Made by a program: the position numbers and the translations under genes. Shown in pieces: positions 11,601-26,600 of a stretch of 64,000 nucleotides of DNA. The DNA is from Chrysaora quinquecirrha. Taxonomy: Eukaryota; Cnidaria; Scyphozoa; Semaeostomeae; Pelagiidae. Numbering within the stretch: position 1 is the first letter of the stretch; each line of letters starts with the position of its first letter. Below the pieces are notes generated by a model. The model searched no databases. It had not been told where the DNA came from and saw only the letters and a program-made list of their open reading frames with translations. The stretch covers positions 3,758,411 through 3,822,410 of the forward strand of contig JACTAT010000051.1 of assembly GCA_014526335.1 (NCBI GenBank). Reading direction: 5' to 3'.

Positions 11601-14600
11601 GTGTTTCCGATATTGCTGTTGCTGTTGACAAAGAGTGGGAAGAAGTGTGATTAGTTTATGAATAATCATAATGATAATTACTCGATTATCTTTCTCCTTG
11701 CCGTCGACTGAATTTTCTCAACTGCACTCGATCCCCAAGAGCTTTCACCAGACAATCCCAAGTTTATGCACTGCCTTACGCCATTCACCTGCAATTCAAG
11801 AACACGAAAAATTTATCTTAAGGCCTGGCCAAGCGATCAAATATTGTTTGTCAAACATTTGAGCTTTTGCTTTAAAAGCAATGTTTGACTGTTTGGCCAC
11901 GTCTGAAAACATTGCTTGCCAAGAAGAATTCCTTCAGCAATGTTTTTCAAAAACTTCAAACACATTCTATGCTTGTATCAAGCAAAAAATGTTTGACGAG
12001 CAATGTTTTGCAGGGTGCCAAATAGTTAATCATTGTGTTTGAAAATCAAATATCAAATGTTTGACAAACAATGTTTGATCGTTTGGCAGTGCCTCACGGT
12101 CTGTTTACCTGGACAAAAAATGTAAACAGACCCTTAATGTCCTTTTGATTGCCGGTTCTTATAGGCAATGTGGTATGACGATCAGAACATGCATTTTGGA
12201 CAACAGACATTCAATTCAGTCTTTTTTAAATAGATGAATGACCATGACCATAGTTGGTCTAACTGTGATCACCAAAGGTCATTGAAATTAGACTTATTAC
12301 ATCGTCGCTCGTACACCTCCAACTACGAGTCCCATTCTGAGGAAAGAGCAATTACGTTGTTGTAGTTGCTAGTAGCTGTTTCTGAAAGATTTGGAGAAAT
12401 GTAATCAGTCTATATCGAAATATCTTGAAAATCCTAATAATTTCTAACTTACCATGAAAAAATCATATTCACTGAACTTCACATCGAAAGTAACTTCAAT
12501 ATCGTGTTCCGGCATAATTGGTGATCCCCTATCCTCGACGTATCCAAGACCGCACAAAGCACCAATGTAGCGGGTTCGTTTTGTATCCGATCTTAACAAC
12601 AAGAAAATCATGATGTAAATAAAGGAATACTATGCGGTTATTGAAAGATTACGAGGTCAATGCTGGAAAATATTCGGACCGAAGCATGACGTACGGACCG
12701 AACGTAGTGAGGTCCGTGCAAGAAGCTAGGATCCGAATATTTTCCTGCATTTACCGAGCAATCGTTCAATAAAGGCTTTATTATATGGTGCTGAAAACAT
12801 TATAGGATATTTTCGAACTTTGTTGGAGAATGTTTACTCAAAAAAAATATTTTGTCAGCATTTCATTTTCCCATCTCAATCTCTCTCACTTCATCAATGA
12901 GAAATTACGTGGCTATATCACGTGGTTATATCAACACCGGTCAATACGGCTTCTACAGACCGGTGAAGAACCAATCAGATTGCGCCGTTGCCGGTCCGAA
13001 CAGCCGTATTTTCGAACACCAAATAATAATAAACCATAACAACTAGATGCTGTTTTCTATTAAGAAACCAAGTTACTATCTAGTCTCTCATAGTGTTCCT
13101 CCGTCAATCAATCTGTGATTACTAGACTGCCTAATACTAATACAGAGTAAAGGCCTGACTAAAGTAGACGTGTCACGCACGACATTGTCGCCCGTGACAT
13201 GTCTCCTCGATCTCTCCCAGTTTAGCCACCTCGGAAACTTTGTAGCGCGCGACAAAATTTTAAGCAAGAGACACGCAATTAATTCTTGGAGACAATAGAA
13301 ACATTTCTTGTCTCCAGTACTCGGGGGACATGTTGCTCGCTTGTCACTCGCATGTTTAGCCACCCTGGGAGACACGCAGGACACAATATCGCGCGTTACA
13401 CACCTCCTAGTTTAGCCACAGCTTAAGATGCAACACAGTTGAGGCAAAACGTCACGTGCTTTTTATGGACGTTACTGTTTAAGCGATGATGGCATCGTTT
13501 CTGGCACAGAACCCACCATTGCTCCAAAGATCATCCAGTTGTTGTTTGGATCAAGTTGTCAATAAAATCATAAAATGCAGGTGGATCTTGTGGAATTGTC
13601 ATGGAAGGTTTGGTACTTTAATATATATCAGTAAACATAAAGTTAGTATATAAAACAGTATACCTGTACTCCACAAATGGTGCAAATACAACAGGAATAA
13701 TAGAAGCAATTCCATGAATATTTGGCATCACAGTCGTCTCCCTAAAACAGAAAGAAAATTTTAAGAGATGTGACAATCTATTTAAGATACGGTGAATGAA
13801 TTTTAAACGGCATGCTGATCATAGCAGAGGGAAAGGAAATTTGAGGAAGATAATGTTTGAGGAAATACCTTGCAAAAACCAAAGAAGCCTAATACCACCT
13901 AATTACACCACCTTATTATACCACCAATAAGTTATGGGGAAGATTTTGGGAGTAAATGGGGCAGATATTTTGCTCTCTCCCCACAAAATCATGGATGAGA
14001 AATAACGGATTAATTTCAAACTTCATAATTTTTGATACATGACAAAGACAATACCAACCTTGCAAGCAAGGTATTTCCAGAGGCATTGATACCAACATTA
14101 GCAGACACCATAAGGATTGGATGCTTGTCTTGGGGCTCTTCGCACATAAATACGCTGTTGACTGAGTCTCTATCCACTCTCGTAGCTCTAAAAAACAAAA
14201 AATAATTCCTAAGTTATTTGATGCATTACAAGAAATACCTTTCATCCCACACCATTGCCAAAGCGGTAGCTAGGTAGCTGATTATTGACCGGAATGTTCT
14301 ACCTGTGGACTACATTTACTGCAATGAAATCCTTTAATAGGGTTAAAAGATGAAAGGGTTAAATTTTTTCAAAGATATTTCTTTCACTGCATTTCTGGTT
14401 GCAAACCCTCCCCAAACTCTTGTTGGTACCTTTATGCTAGTGCGAATGGACTAAATTTTCTACACTAAAAGCTCTTAATTTGATAGCTATTTGAAGCAAA
14501 TTTGCATTCATTATCCATATCACTGAATACAATGGGTATGCTCAGTGAAAGGTGTCCGCGTAACTGCATTCCAGCCTAAATTCGTTCTATTTACAAATAG

Positions 14601-17600
14601 TGACATTATCAGGGCAAAAGTGACAACAACCACTCGTAACTTAGTGTAGAAGACTGGTCGTCAGGAATCAGATATAAAAATCTTATATAAGAAAGTAAAG
14701 AAGCATTAAGCCCCGGCCAAAGTTTAAACATTCTTGATGGCACATCTGAAATTGGCTTCACAGAGAGGATTTGCCGTTTTGCCAAGTCACAAAACACTGC
14801 TTGAATTCGCCAAGCCATGTTTTTAAAAAACTTCAAAAACCTTTTCTGCTCTAACACCAAATTGTTTGAATGTTTGGCTAGGGCCTTAGAACGAAAAATG
14901 TGAGAATCAATACCTGAACTTTCCGTTGTACGTCAAGTTATAAAACTGCATCTCGTAGGGGCTGCTGGGACCACGTAGCATTATCTATAAATGAGAATTC
15001 GGTTATCATGTAATTATTGGCTTAAAAGTGTTTTCATTAAAAGTAATTATATAGTTTTCATTAAAAGTATGAATATAATGGGTATGGGTATGAGAGGTTA
15101 AACACTGCAGGGGTACATAAATATTGTAATATGAAAGAAACTTTTTTCTGCAGTATATCGTCTTTTTCAGTTTCCTCTATCCTTCAACAACCACAAATTG
15201 AGCTTTAACAGGAGCCCAAATTTAACTTAGCCGCCATTTTGAAAGTTCTACAGCGAAGGGAGAACCGAGAAAGAGTTTTCTTTCTTTCAGGTCTTCAATG
15301 TCTTCTCCGCAGAAGCAAGAAATTTTCCCTCCGCATACACATGCGGTGTCTAACCACCCATGGTATGGGCATGAATATAATGAGTATCGGTATGAATATA
15401 ATGGGTATGTGTATGAATATAATGGGTATGGGAATGAAAACAATGGGAATGGGTATTAATTAAATGCGTATGGGTATGAAAATAATGGAAAGGTTACATT
15501 GGCACTGCAAAACAAAGCAATCCTTTTATGTCTCTACGTTTTTGACACGATACAATACGATACAGTACATGGTCAATAAAATAAAAAGAATCATACCCTT
15601 TTTGCATCATATTCTTCAATGTCAAATGATGCAACGGCTGCATCTACTTCTTTTAACAATGCCTGACTTTCTGAGAGTGCTTTCTCTCTTGTCTCAGAGG
15701 CCTGCCTTGCCATCTAAGGTTGTCAAAATATTGTATTATTAGGTGCTTAACCTAAATTGAGTTTATATTGCAATACAATGCAATTCAAAGCAATGCAATG
15801 CAGTGCAATATAGTGTGATGCAATATAATACAATGCAAAGTAACACAGTGCAATTCAATGTAATAAAATGCGATGCAAAGCAATGCAATGCGATGCAACA
15901 CAAGCAAAGCAATAAAATATATTACAATGCAATGCAATACAATAAAATATCATACAATACAATGCAATGCAATGCAGTGCTATACAATATAATACAATGC
16001 AGTGCGATGCAATATAAAACAAAGCAATGCAACACAGTGCAATTAAAGGCAATACAATGCGATGCAGAGCAATGCAACACGATGCAGTAAGATAAAATAC
16101 AATGTTACAAAATACCATGCAATGCAATGCAGTGCAATGGCATTCAAAACAATACGATACAATTAAATACAATGCAATGCAATGCAATTTAATTTAACAC
16201 CATGCAGTGCAATACAAAACAATAAGAAACAATATAAATACAATACAATAAAATACAATACACTCCATTTCAATACAATACAATACAATGCAGTACAATA
16301 CAATGCAATGCGATGCAATGTGATGCAACGCAATGCTATGCAACGCAATGCAATAAAATCTCTGAATGCAGGTGATTTTACATGCACTTCAGAACGGGTC
16401 TTTCCCCCCCCTTTCCTCAGAAGCTAAGAGGCATGGCTCTAACTGCAGTAAAAGCCAAAAAAGGAGAAATCAATGAAAATACATCGTAATCAAAAAGCAA
16501 GCATATTATTACGAACCTTAGACACATGAGGTTCTTCACAATATTGTGCGAATCCAGCTTTGACGAGTACGTCATTTATATGAACTTCATTATCATACAG
16601 ATCTAAGCGAGTACAACCATGCACAACTGAATAAACCTGAAAAGAAGTTCATTTCATCCTTTTATTGTCTGTCAGACAAGCATTGCACATGGGAATATTA
16701 AGTATTGACAAAGCAAGCTAATCAATCACTAAATGACGAATAACAAAGCCCTGGACAAACAATCAAACATTGTTAGTCAAACATTTGAGATTTGTCTTAG
16801 AAGCTATGTTTTACCAACAATGTTTGGTCGTTCAGACAGGGTTCAATACATTGCTTGTCAAGCAGAATTTGTTGACAAAGGTTTTTGGAAAAGTTAAAAA
16901 CATGTTTTGCTTGACGCAAGCAAGAAATGTTGACTAGCAACGTGAAAGGTAAAACATTTTGCTTGACATCCGAATTTTGAATGTTTGACAAACAATGTGT
17001 GATCGCTTGGCTTGGGCCTAAATCTTACCTTTGCCAGCAAAGTTTTATCTTGAGCACTTGAATCGAACAACTGATTCGCTTCCGAAACCCATTCACCATA
17101 GTAGGGTCTTATTCCACAAAGCTTGCATTCAATGGCCTAAAATATTTCATTATTGAGTTATTTACTATATTACGAAACAAACTCCTATATCAAAATAGGG
17201 AAACATAAGCAGTTAAACAGCTCAAAATTACAAAAAGAAGTACCTTTCTATGACGACTGCCTGATTAATGTTTAACTAAGATCAAGAAAGTTTAGACAGC
17301 ATGACACATATTTCAAACCTTCACTTCTTTACATTATTCGGCGGAGTGGAACTCTCTACTAATAATCTGATCTGACCACACTATTTCATTTCATTTCATT
17401 TCAATTAATTTCATTTGTTTTTGTAGAACTACAACTTACAATACTGTAATGAAATGTAATCTAAACGTCCCAAGAAGAGCAGAAATTATCTTCCTTGGGC
17501 CGCTACAAAACTAACTCATACGGTGCGTCAGCGACATGACCTGCCTCCCTGACAATACTCCTTCTCTTAAACACCGTAAACTGCAGTGCGACAATTTTCT

Positions 17601-20600
17601 CTGGGCAAACGAGGCTTGTTTAAAGCATTGTACCAAAAAACAGATTATTGGAGTCTTGTGCTGTTGCCGTGAGCAAACATAGAACAAAAATAAACATTTA
17701 CCTGAAACGGATATTTCAGGAAAGCTTCAGGACAACTGCGCAAGTATTCACGTGGGACGTAGCTTGTATTCCCATAATCCAAGTAAAATACCTAAAAATC
17801 AATTCAACAAAAATGATTACCGTATTCTTTCCAATTTGCGCCCCTCCCCTCCAGTGAGCGCCCCTCTCCAATGAGCGCCCATTTTTGGACAAATATTTAA
17901 ATACGTGCCCCCTCCAGTAAGTGCCCCCACCCCCAATACTGCAAAGACAGTCAGAGACCAAGAAGTCACCAAAAAAGTCATCAGTTATTAGTATTAGAGT
18001 CTAAGCTGAGCTGCTGACCGAACCAGATAAAAACCATTCAAAAAAAATTAACCATTCGATAATATTGATGATCAAGATGCCACTCCAGTATTCATGTAAA
18101 TCGACGAAGATGGGATTCGGAAGAAATTGTCATCATCTAAACATAAAGCCTATAACAAGAAAGAAACCACAGAAAGAAACCACATTTTTTTCATTACCCG
18201 ATGATGGGAGACGGATCTCTCCCAAAACGTTGCCCAACTAAATATTAAAGGCTTGTCATGATAAGTGGTGACCATCATGTCTAATACGGTGTCTCTTTAC
18301 GCTAGGTTAACAGGAAAGGGCGAATTTTCGTCACCAAACCCTAACCACTGAGTAGCAAACTTTGCTTTCCAACAACTCAGCAGAATTCCAAACCAAATAA
18401 CGTACCTCAATAATCTCCTCATTGTCGTTTGTTTTGGTTGTTGACAAGACCTTAGCTCTGTAAAATTCGTCATCAAAATAGGCCAACACAATTTGGTCTT
18501 TCATCAAAGCCAGGCCATGGGATATTGTCTGAAACGAGAGAGTTGTATTCAGAAAAGAAATATACCATGAATCTATATTAAATCTAAACTAAAACAAATT
18601 CATTAAACATAACATATATTAGTTCTCTTCAGCTAAGTTATGTTTGCAATTGCGTCGATTTTCAAAAGTATGACGGATACTTGGGGGAGAGTTGCAGGAC
18701 ATAGATTTTCTAATAAACTAAAGCAACAATATCTTTGCCCCCAGTCCAAATAATCTTATGAGTGTTCTTCATTGGTTTACAAAAGTAGCTAAGAAACATT
18801 TGTTTAACGATAACGGACACTTGGGGGTGAAAGGTTGCGGGACATCAATTTTCTTTTACTGTGCAAGGCCTGGCTAAACCAGGAGACATGTCGCGCGCGA
18901 CATTAATGTCCCTAGGTGTCTCTCAGTTTAGCCCCTTCAGAAAGTTTGTAGCGCGCGACAAATTTGTAGCAAGAGACACGCAAAATTTTCTGGGAGACAT
19001 CAGAAACATATGTCTCCGCGAGATGCAAATGACTCGGGGAACATGTTGCTAGCTTGTCACTCGCATGTTTAGCCACCCTAGGAGACACGTCGAATACAGT
19101 GTCGTGCGCGAAACGTCTCCTAGTTTAGCCATAGCTTAAGGCAACAATATCTTTGTCCCCTTAGTCCGAATAATCTCCCAAGTGTCCGTCACTGGTTGCA
19201 AAGTAATTGATTAAAAGGCAAGGAAGCTTCAAACACTAACCAGGGATATGCTTGATTTATTGGTCCAAACTTGAAGTAGAGGGTAGTTACTAACATAACT
19301 TCTAGTAAGTTCCATGGGCGTCTGCACTCAGGATATTGCTTTAGCCTAGCAAATTTTTATCGTTGCTAACACCGAAAGATTCCAACAATGTTCGGACAAG
19401 ATTGAGGTGAGAATACGAATCAGGAAATTACAGAAAACCAATAACAACTAGCGACAAGTTTTGTTACAGTTTTGATTTTGTCAGATTTACCACATAATGC
19501 GATCAAATATTCGTACTGGTATTAGAGAAACCCTTCATGCATAATATCAAGCTGTCGACCGCGTTGTAGTCACAGCCAACACAGCCTTAAACTGGCAAAA
19601 CCAATACTAATCATAAACAGTAATTGATAACGGTAATTACGGTCAGGTTAGCTCCACTCATGGCATTGATTTCATTCTGAAGGTAATGTAATGCTGCAAA
19701 AGTTTCTTGATCACCATAATGAGCCCAGAAATGCCCAGCATCTATAACCTGAGAAAAAGCATAATAATTTCTAAATCAACCTTCAGTAGCATAACCCCTG
19801 AAATGAGCGAATGACACATTAATTTATAATACGGAATCTGCATCTCCAGGGGGTTTGGGGTTTTAGTTAGATTAATCATGCTTAGCTTTTTCGTGCAAGT
19901 TTGCTTCGTACCCAAAGGGGTTAAACTCGCTTTTTTGGGAGCGGGGCTAAAACAGACTAGGAAGCCCCTTCTTTTCTCAACTGAACTGACAAAAAAAACT
20001 TTAGCAACGCCCATGTCTGCAAGATAAAATTCAACGATATTACATGTTCTTCATTACATGTTCATGTCCAGTTACTTGAGCCTAATGGGAACACGAACTC
20101 CTGAACGGTATTTCGCAGGGAAAGGATGCAATTGCTAGACATACAAACATATCTCCAGGGCTCCTATACGAGAGAATCAATTCAAGATCCCGGCTTTTCC
20201 CGGCCTATTCTACGCTACAGGCTGCAAGAGGACAAAATAGTGATTAACATTTGATTTAAGAAGCAAGAAGTACGGTCAAAGGTTTTATAACGGCTAAGAA
20301 ACAGTTTGGAGACTACTAACCGATGTGACGTGAATTTCAAAGTAACCATTAGTCTTTAGCTCAACCTATGGAGGAATTATCAAAACTTTAACGGGCAGAT
20401 CAAGAAGGGATTGTTTCTGGTTTTCTAAGAAATTCAGAAAAAACGATAGTGCAGTGCTACACTATTCAAGAAAATTACTTATACTTTTTTACCTTTTTTC
20501 CTAACAGTGGAGAAGTTTCTTTCACATTCCGTCAAGAGATGCACTTACTCTGGGAAGAAAAAGTTAGAGCTAATTATAAAAACTTCAAATGTAAGGTTGA

Positions 20601-23600
20601 TACCTGGCCTAAGATACCGAAACGCATGTAGTTAATAATTTCAAAGCAAAAAATACACATTATAATCAAAGTATTGATCACAGGAGGGATAGATCAGGAC
20701 TATTCGTTGTTTTTCTTACAAATTAGAACGACGAAAAAACCGGGAGGCAGAACTGGGGTAACTTATTCCTTGAACCCACCGCACTGGAGAGGGAGGAAGA
20801 ACTATTCGACAAGGTTTTATATTGGGGGATCAAGGCTTGAAATACACCAGAGTTGGAGGAATATCTAGTTACTCTAACTTTTAATTACTGCACATTGCCA
20901 AAGGGAAAGTTACAATCTCAATTGCAAACGAGTCAGTTTGTATTGACAGGACAATTTCAACTGCACTTTTTATCCACGAGAAGCCAGTTAGTTACAGGCA
21001 GAATATAAGTAAAATGGATGGATGAATGGATGAATGAATGAATGAATAAATGAATGACTGATTGAATGGATGGATGATTGAATTAATTTATTAGTTAATT
21101 AATGGATGAATGAATGAACTAATGAATGAATGAATTAATTGATTGGTGAATAAATGATTGAATGAACGAATGAATGTTACTTAATGACTTTGAAATGACT
21201 GTTAAGTCTCACCTCTCTGTTCTAAGCCCAGATGAAGGCAGATTTGAGTTTTGAATCGCAAGTTCTTCAAGTTTTCTTCGTAATTCATCGTCTCTTTTCT
21301 TTGACACAAGGATCTCAAGTGGCATTCTCAGTTGTCTAAACGCAAAAAGATTGGGTGGTTATCTTACTAAAATAAACCGTGAAAAATAACTTCAAAACAT
21401 TGCTCACACATTTTGGCCCACAAACAAATTGAGATGTTTGATCAACAAAGTTTGATCGTTTATATCAAACACTGTATGTCTAACATTTGAAATTTGCTTG
21501 CGGAGCAAAATATTTTCACCGTTTGGCCATGGGGCAAAACATCACTCTTCCGTTTTTTAAATTTGAAACATTGCGAAACACATTTTGTTTGTCTTTGCTT
21601 GTCAAGCAACGTTCCATGGGATTACCAAACATTGTTTGATAAGTATAATATTAAAAACATTTATTTGGCTAACATTAATCTTAAATTTTATAGATTAATG
21701 TTAGCCAAATAGATTTTTTCAATATAATAATTTTACATTTCAAGAATCGTCTACTATCGTTCAAAAATGTTTGATAAGTAAACATTTGAAATTTTATTGT
21801 CATGCAAAATGTTTATGGTTTGGCAACGTCCAGAACATTGCTTGTCAAACATTATTTGCTTGCATTAAATGATTTTGAACTTTTTCAAACTATCAACATA
21901 ATGCAACAGGTTTTGCTTGTTTATGCTTGTCAAGCAATGTTCGATGGGGTGGCTAAACGTTCAAAAGCTGTTTGATAAACAAATCGAGACGTTTCACCGA
22001 CAATGTTTGAATCAGATCCTTAGGATCACAATCTTTGACAATTTTAAACTTTTCCTTTACGATGTGATAGCCTTTGGTAAATACCTGATGAAGTCATGAA
22101 TTCAAATGAAAGTATTCAAAACAAACCTCATTTTGATGGCGAGATAGACAGCTGGTAACACCGACAGCTGATTGTTGTTTTGATTTGGAAGCTTTTCGAA
22201 TTCTATGTAACATCTTATGAAAAGGAAAAATCATCAAAAAATAAAACAGATAGATACCGTAAAAGTTCTAATAAGATCTTTTTCTGTATCGAGGCCCTCT
22301 CTTCATTAAGCACTTATCTCTGTGAAGTAGCTCTCAGTTCATCAACTTTTCCTCTCTCTTTCTCTCTAATAAGTCTATCTCTCTTCATAAAGAATATCTT
22401 CCTAATAAGTCCCCTTCCTCTGTTACGTTCACCCCTCTATGAAGTCCCCACCCCTCTATAAAATCGGTCTCTGTATTAAGTGTGTCTCTCTATAAATCCC
22501 TCTATGAATGAAGTCCCACTCTCTGTAAGGTTCCTCAGTCTATGAAGTTCCTGTCTCTGTTTTATCTATCTGTTAATCAAATGTCTCTCTTTATCAAGTC
22601 CTCTTTCAATGAAGTGCCACTCTGTCAAGTTCCACCTCCATGAATTCCCTCCCTCTGTTATCCGTCTCTGTATTAAGCGTCTCTCTCTCTATCTGTCGAA
22701 CACTTCCCACTCTCTGTTACGTTCCTTTCTCTATGAAGTCCCTCTTTCTATTAAATATATCTGTTTATTTAGTGTGTCTCTCAATCACGTCCTCTAAGCA
22801 GAGAATAGAAATTTTTGGCGTTGTCTGATAGTCAACCTTTGGATCGAAGATGACCATTTTAATTACGAATGCGTATACAAACCTTGAACTTTCGAAATGA
22901 AGGCATTTTCCTTTGCCACATGGTCTAAACAAAGCAGCAATCCTTGACTTGTACATTAAACCAGGTGCTGGGACATTATTGACCTAGAAAGAAAGACATT
23001 AACAAGGGGTTAAAATTTTGTTTTTGTAATCCAAGGATCTTAAGTACGGTAAGGTTTATTGCCACATTGCAGGTTTGTTTTACGAGAACACATTCTTAGG
23101 TCCCTAAATGGAGATAGGGATAAGGGTTCGAAGAAATTTTAGAATGCAAATAGTAGGGGTTTTAAAAGGCGGTCTTAATTAAATTAATCTTGTGAAATTT
23201 AAATTAAAAAAATCTTTAACATTGCTGTCTCTGTAGTTTTGGTCAGGATTGCAGTTAATGTTAAATAGAGTTAGCCTTAAAAACAAAAAGCTTTAGTCAA
23301 AAAAGATATAAAAGAAGAAAAACATTGAGAATTTTAGAGCGCTTATAAAATGGCCCAAACACGGGTTTGCCGTTGAAATATCCGAAATTAGAAAAGAAGA
23401 AATTTACATGAGCACAAGCCCATGCCCCGAAGCGCGCTGCGCGATGGATGGCCCCGTTTACTGGAAATGGCAGCCCTGGAAATTCGCTGCCAATGCGCCT
23501 CTGTTTTGGGTAATAGCTAATTTAGGTTTCAACAATAGAATATACTTTCCAATAAAAACATACCATAACAGTACTAAAAGGATCATGTCCCGACATAGTT

Positions 23601-26600
23601 TTCATGGCTTCAGCGTCATCGATTTCACCAGAAAGGAAGTAGAAAGGGTAGAATGCACCACAGATCACTACCTATTAAACACAAAAGATTTAGATAATGA
23701 GCAATATACTCTTGTTATTAGAACAATTTTATAAGAACACGAGCCTAGATTTTGTCCAGAATTTAAAAACAAAGTAAGAACAAGCTGAGGCTGGCCTTTT
23801 CATAAGCCCTAGGAAAATCAGTTTAATATAGAAGTAAGACAGTCAGACTGAATGTAAAAAGCAAGCGAACAAAGAATCAGACAAGCAAGCTGCATTTTTG
23901 CACAACCTTAGTTCCACTCCGGGCATTCACTGAATAATATTACTGTCTAAAGCCCTGGCCAAACGATCAAACACTGTTGTTCCAACATTTGAGATTTGCT
24001 TGTCAAGCAAAATGTTTGACCGTTTCACGTCCAAAAACATTTACCAGTCGAATATTTTTTGCTTGCGTCAACATCACGCCACAAAGTTTGTTACTTTTGC
24101 TTGTCAAGCAATGTTTTTGGAGTGGCCAAACGGTCAAAAATTTGTCGTACAGCAAATTTAAAATGTTGGACCAACAATGTTTGATCGTTTGGCCAGGGCC
24201 AAAAGAGGAATAAAAACAGAATAAGAACATTTCAGGATCAAAAAGCCAAAACTAAAGAACAGCCAGTACCGAACAAAATTTCCTGGCTAAAATAAAAAAG
24301 AGTGCAGCGATATTTAATATAAACAAGAAAATAAAAACATTCAACGGAGCATTTTTTTAATTTGATCATACCTTAAGTATCAGAATGTCATTTTGTGAAA
24401 GTTCCCGCCTATAATGAAAATTAGATGTCAATTTCATGCAAGTTCTGTGTAAATTTCATGCCAGTTTTTATGAAAAAACGTCGAGCAGACACTCTGTGTG
24501 TTTACAAACGTACTAATCGGGAATTTACGATACTGTTGGAAAATCAAACGACATTCTACCTCACGTAGGCACTCTGATAATCACGTTTTTGAATGTTGAA
24601 CTTCCGAAGACGGCTTTCCAATTCAGAGACAAGCTGATCAATCTAGAGTTAGATAAAATAAAACTTTAATGCAATCTTGGCAATAAAACTTTGATCATTT
24701 TTCTTGATACGACTTCGGCCCTGGCAGAACGATCAAACATTGTTTATCAAACATCTGAAATTTGTTTGTCAAACACAATGTTTGACTGTTTGGCCACGTC
24801 ATAAATTATTGTCCCTCAAACATTTTTGCTTATGACAGGCAGAAAATGCTTTGTTAAACTTTTCAAAGCATTTTCTAGAAAATACTGCTGCTCAAAGAAT
24901 GCGACGTGGCCCAACAGTTAGACATTGCTTGATATGGAAATCTGAGATGTTTGACCAACAATGTTTGATGGTTTGGCACGGGCCTACGTTGCCTGGTATT
25001 AAAGAGACCCCTTTTATTGTCTTGTTTGCCTGGCAAAGATTAGGATCAATTTTTCCACGAGTGGCATATAGCAATTGATGGGATTCGAACGTTAACGGCA
25101 TGATCGGAGGGTCAAAGGCAATTCAACTGAGCTACAGAGCAAAATGAAATCTTCACGTAACTCTCTAAGTCCTACAGCCTAAGGCTCGAATCAAGAAACT
25201 ACAGATTGCATGCCAAAGCTATTCTCGTTTGCCTTTAGTTCAAAAAAACATTGTTCAGATCAAGGGGGTATTGCATGAAGCTGGTAACGCATTAAAAGCT
25301 CTTCAATTCTCAGGCAATAATGTGAATACAAGCAAAAATCACATCGCACAGGATCGCAACCTAAAAAATCAACGAGAAATTACTTACTTCATTCAACATT
25401 TTCGTTTCAACGAAGTGTCTTTTCCCCAAGCTTTTTCACCCTAGAATGCACAACATAAAACATTGAACCTAACACAATCATAACTAGAATAATGTATTTT
25501 GTAAAAGGCGTGAATTGTAACAAAACACATTAAATTTCAGGCCTGGCAAAGAAAATCGATACGTAATTGTTTGTTGAAGGGGTATGACAAATAGGACAGC
25601 TCAATTAAATTCAATTTCATAAAAAGCAATAGAATAAGATTTTTTTTTACCTGTCTGCCAAATCCAAAATTTGTTTTATTTGCTTTCCATTCCTGTGTTG
25701 ATGAGAACAATAAAAAAGTCAACAAAGTTAAAATTAAATAACAAAAATAAATCCTTGATGGATTTCTTGAAAAATTGCTGTTCTTCAGGTAAGCACCCCT
25801 TTGATTGAGCTGCATGTCGGCTTGGTCCCTTACACCCCTTTAATATTGTAGCTACAAGCTCTACATGGGATGAATCAAGAGACACCTTTTGCCGGTTGCT
25901 GGAAAACCTACTTTCTGTCAGAATGTAGCTTCGTCCATGAATTTTCAAACAATTGCTCCTCATTGCGAGACGGATTTTTGAACGAAGTGTCCTGGGTACT
26001 AAATCGAGGAAATAAGGTATATTGTGTGATATATCCACAACAGAAAGCAGACACAAAAGCAAAGAGCATACTGCAGTATACCTGAAAGGGAAGTACACAT
26101 AATGCCTATTTTAGACCCATGAACGACCTCTAGAAAGTAAAGTAAGGTTTAGTTAAGGTGAAATGGTGTTTAAGCGCAAGTTGCTAGGATCTCAGTGATA
26201 GGTTAACTAATCGAGACCTCGACCCTGGCTGTGACGCTACCGTGGTTGGGCTCGAGCTCTGACCACACTGAGCCCCTGACACTCCGAGTCAGCTGGATTA
26301 CACCACGACGCCACACAACTTCAAACATAAATACAAATACAGTTGTTGTCTCCTTTAAAACAGCAGAGTACTTTTACAAAGGGGACCATAGAAAAGGAAA
26401 AGAAACATCTGTTCCCTTTTATAAAACATTCCTTCAATGGGAACATAGATTTCTGCAATCCTCTCACAGCTTCAGACTATCTCCATCATATAACAAATGA
26501 GCTGGTTTTCTTTTGGTGTCAGAAACGCTCAGTCATAAAATTCCAGAAAACTCATGTAATCAAATAGTTCATTTTAAATAGTTCCTTTTATGAAGGGCAC

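Noticed and set aside
15803..16427. Long open frames on both strands (Cys/Ile/Ala-rich and Gln/Asn/Met-rich)
   Set aside because: Pentanucleotide AATRC array: a 5-bp unit reads open in several frames at once.
20674..20868. Plus-strand 64-codon frame inside TDRD9
   Set aside because: No homology or splice context on the plus strand. The opposite strand here may hold the missing TDRD9 exon.
23408..23734. 108-codon plus-strand frame
   Set aside because: Antisense of TDRD9 exon 23564-23671, whose minus-strand reading VVICGAFYPFYF is clearly the coding one.
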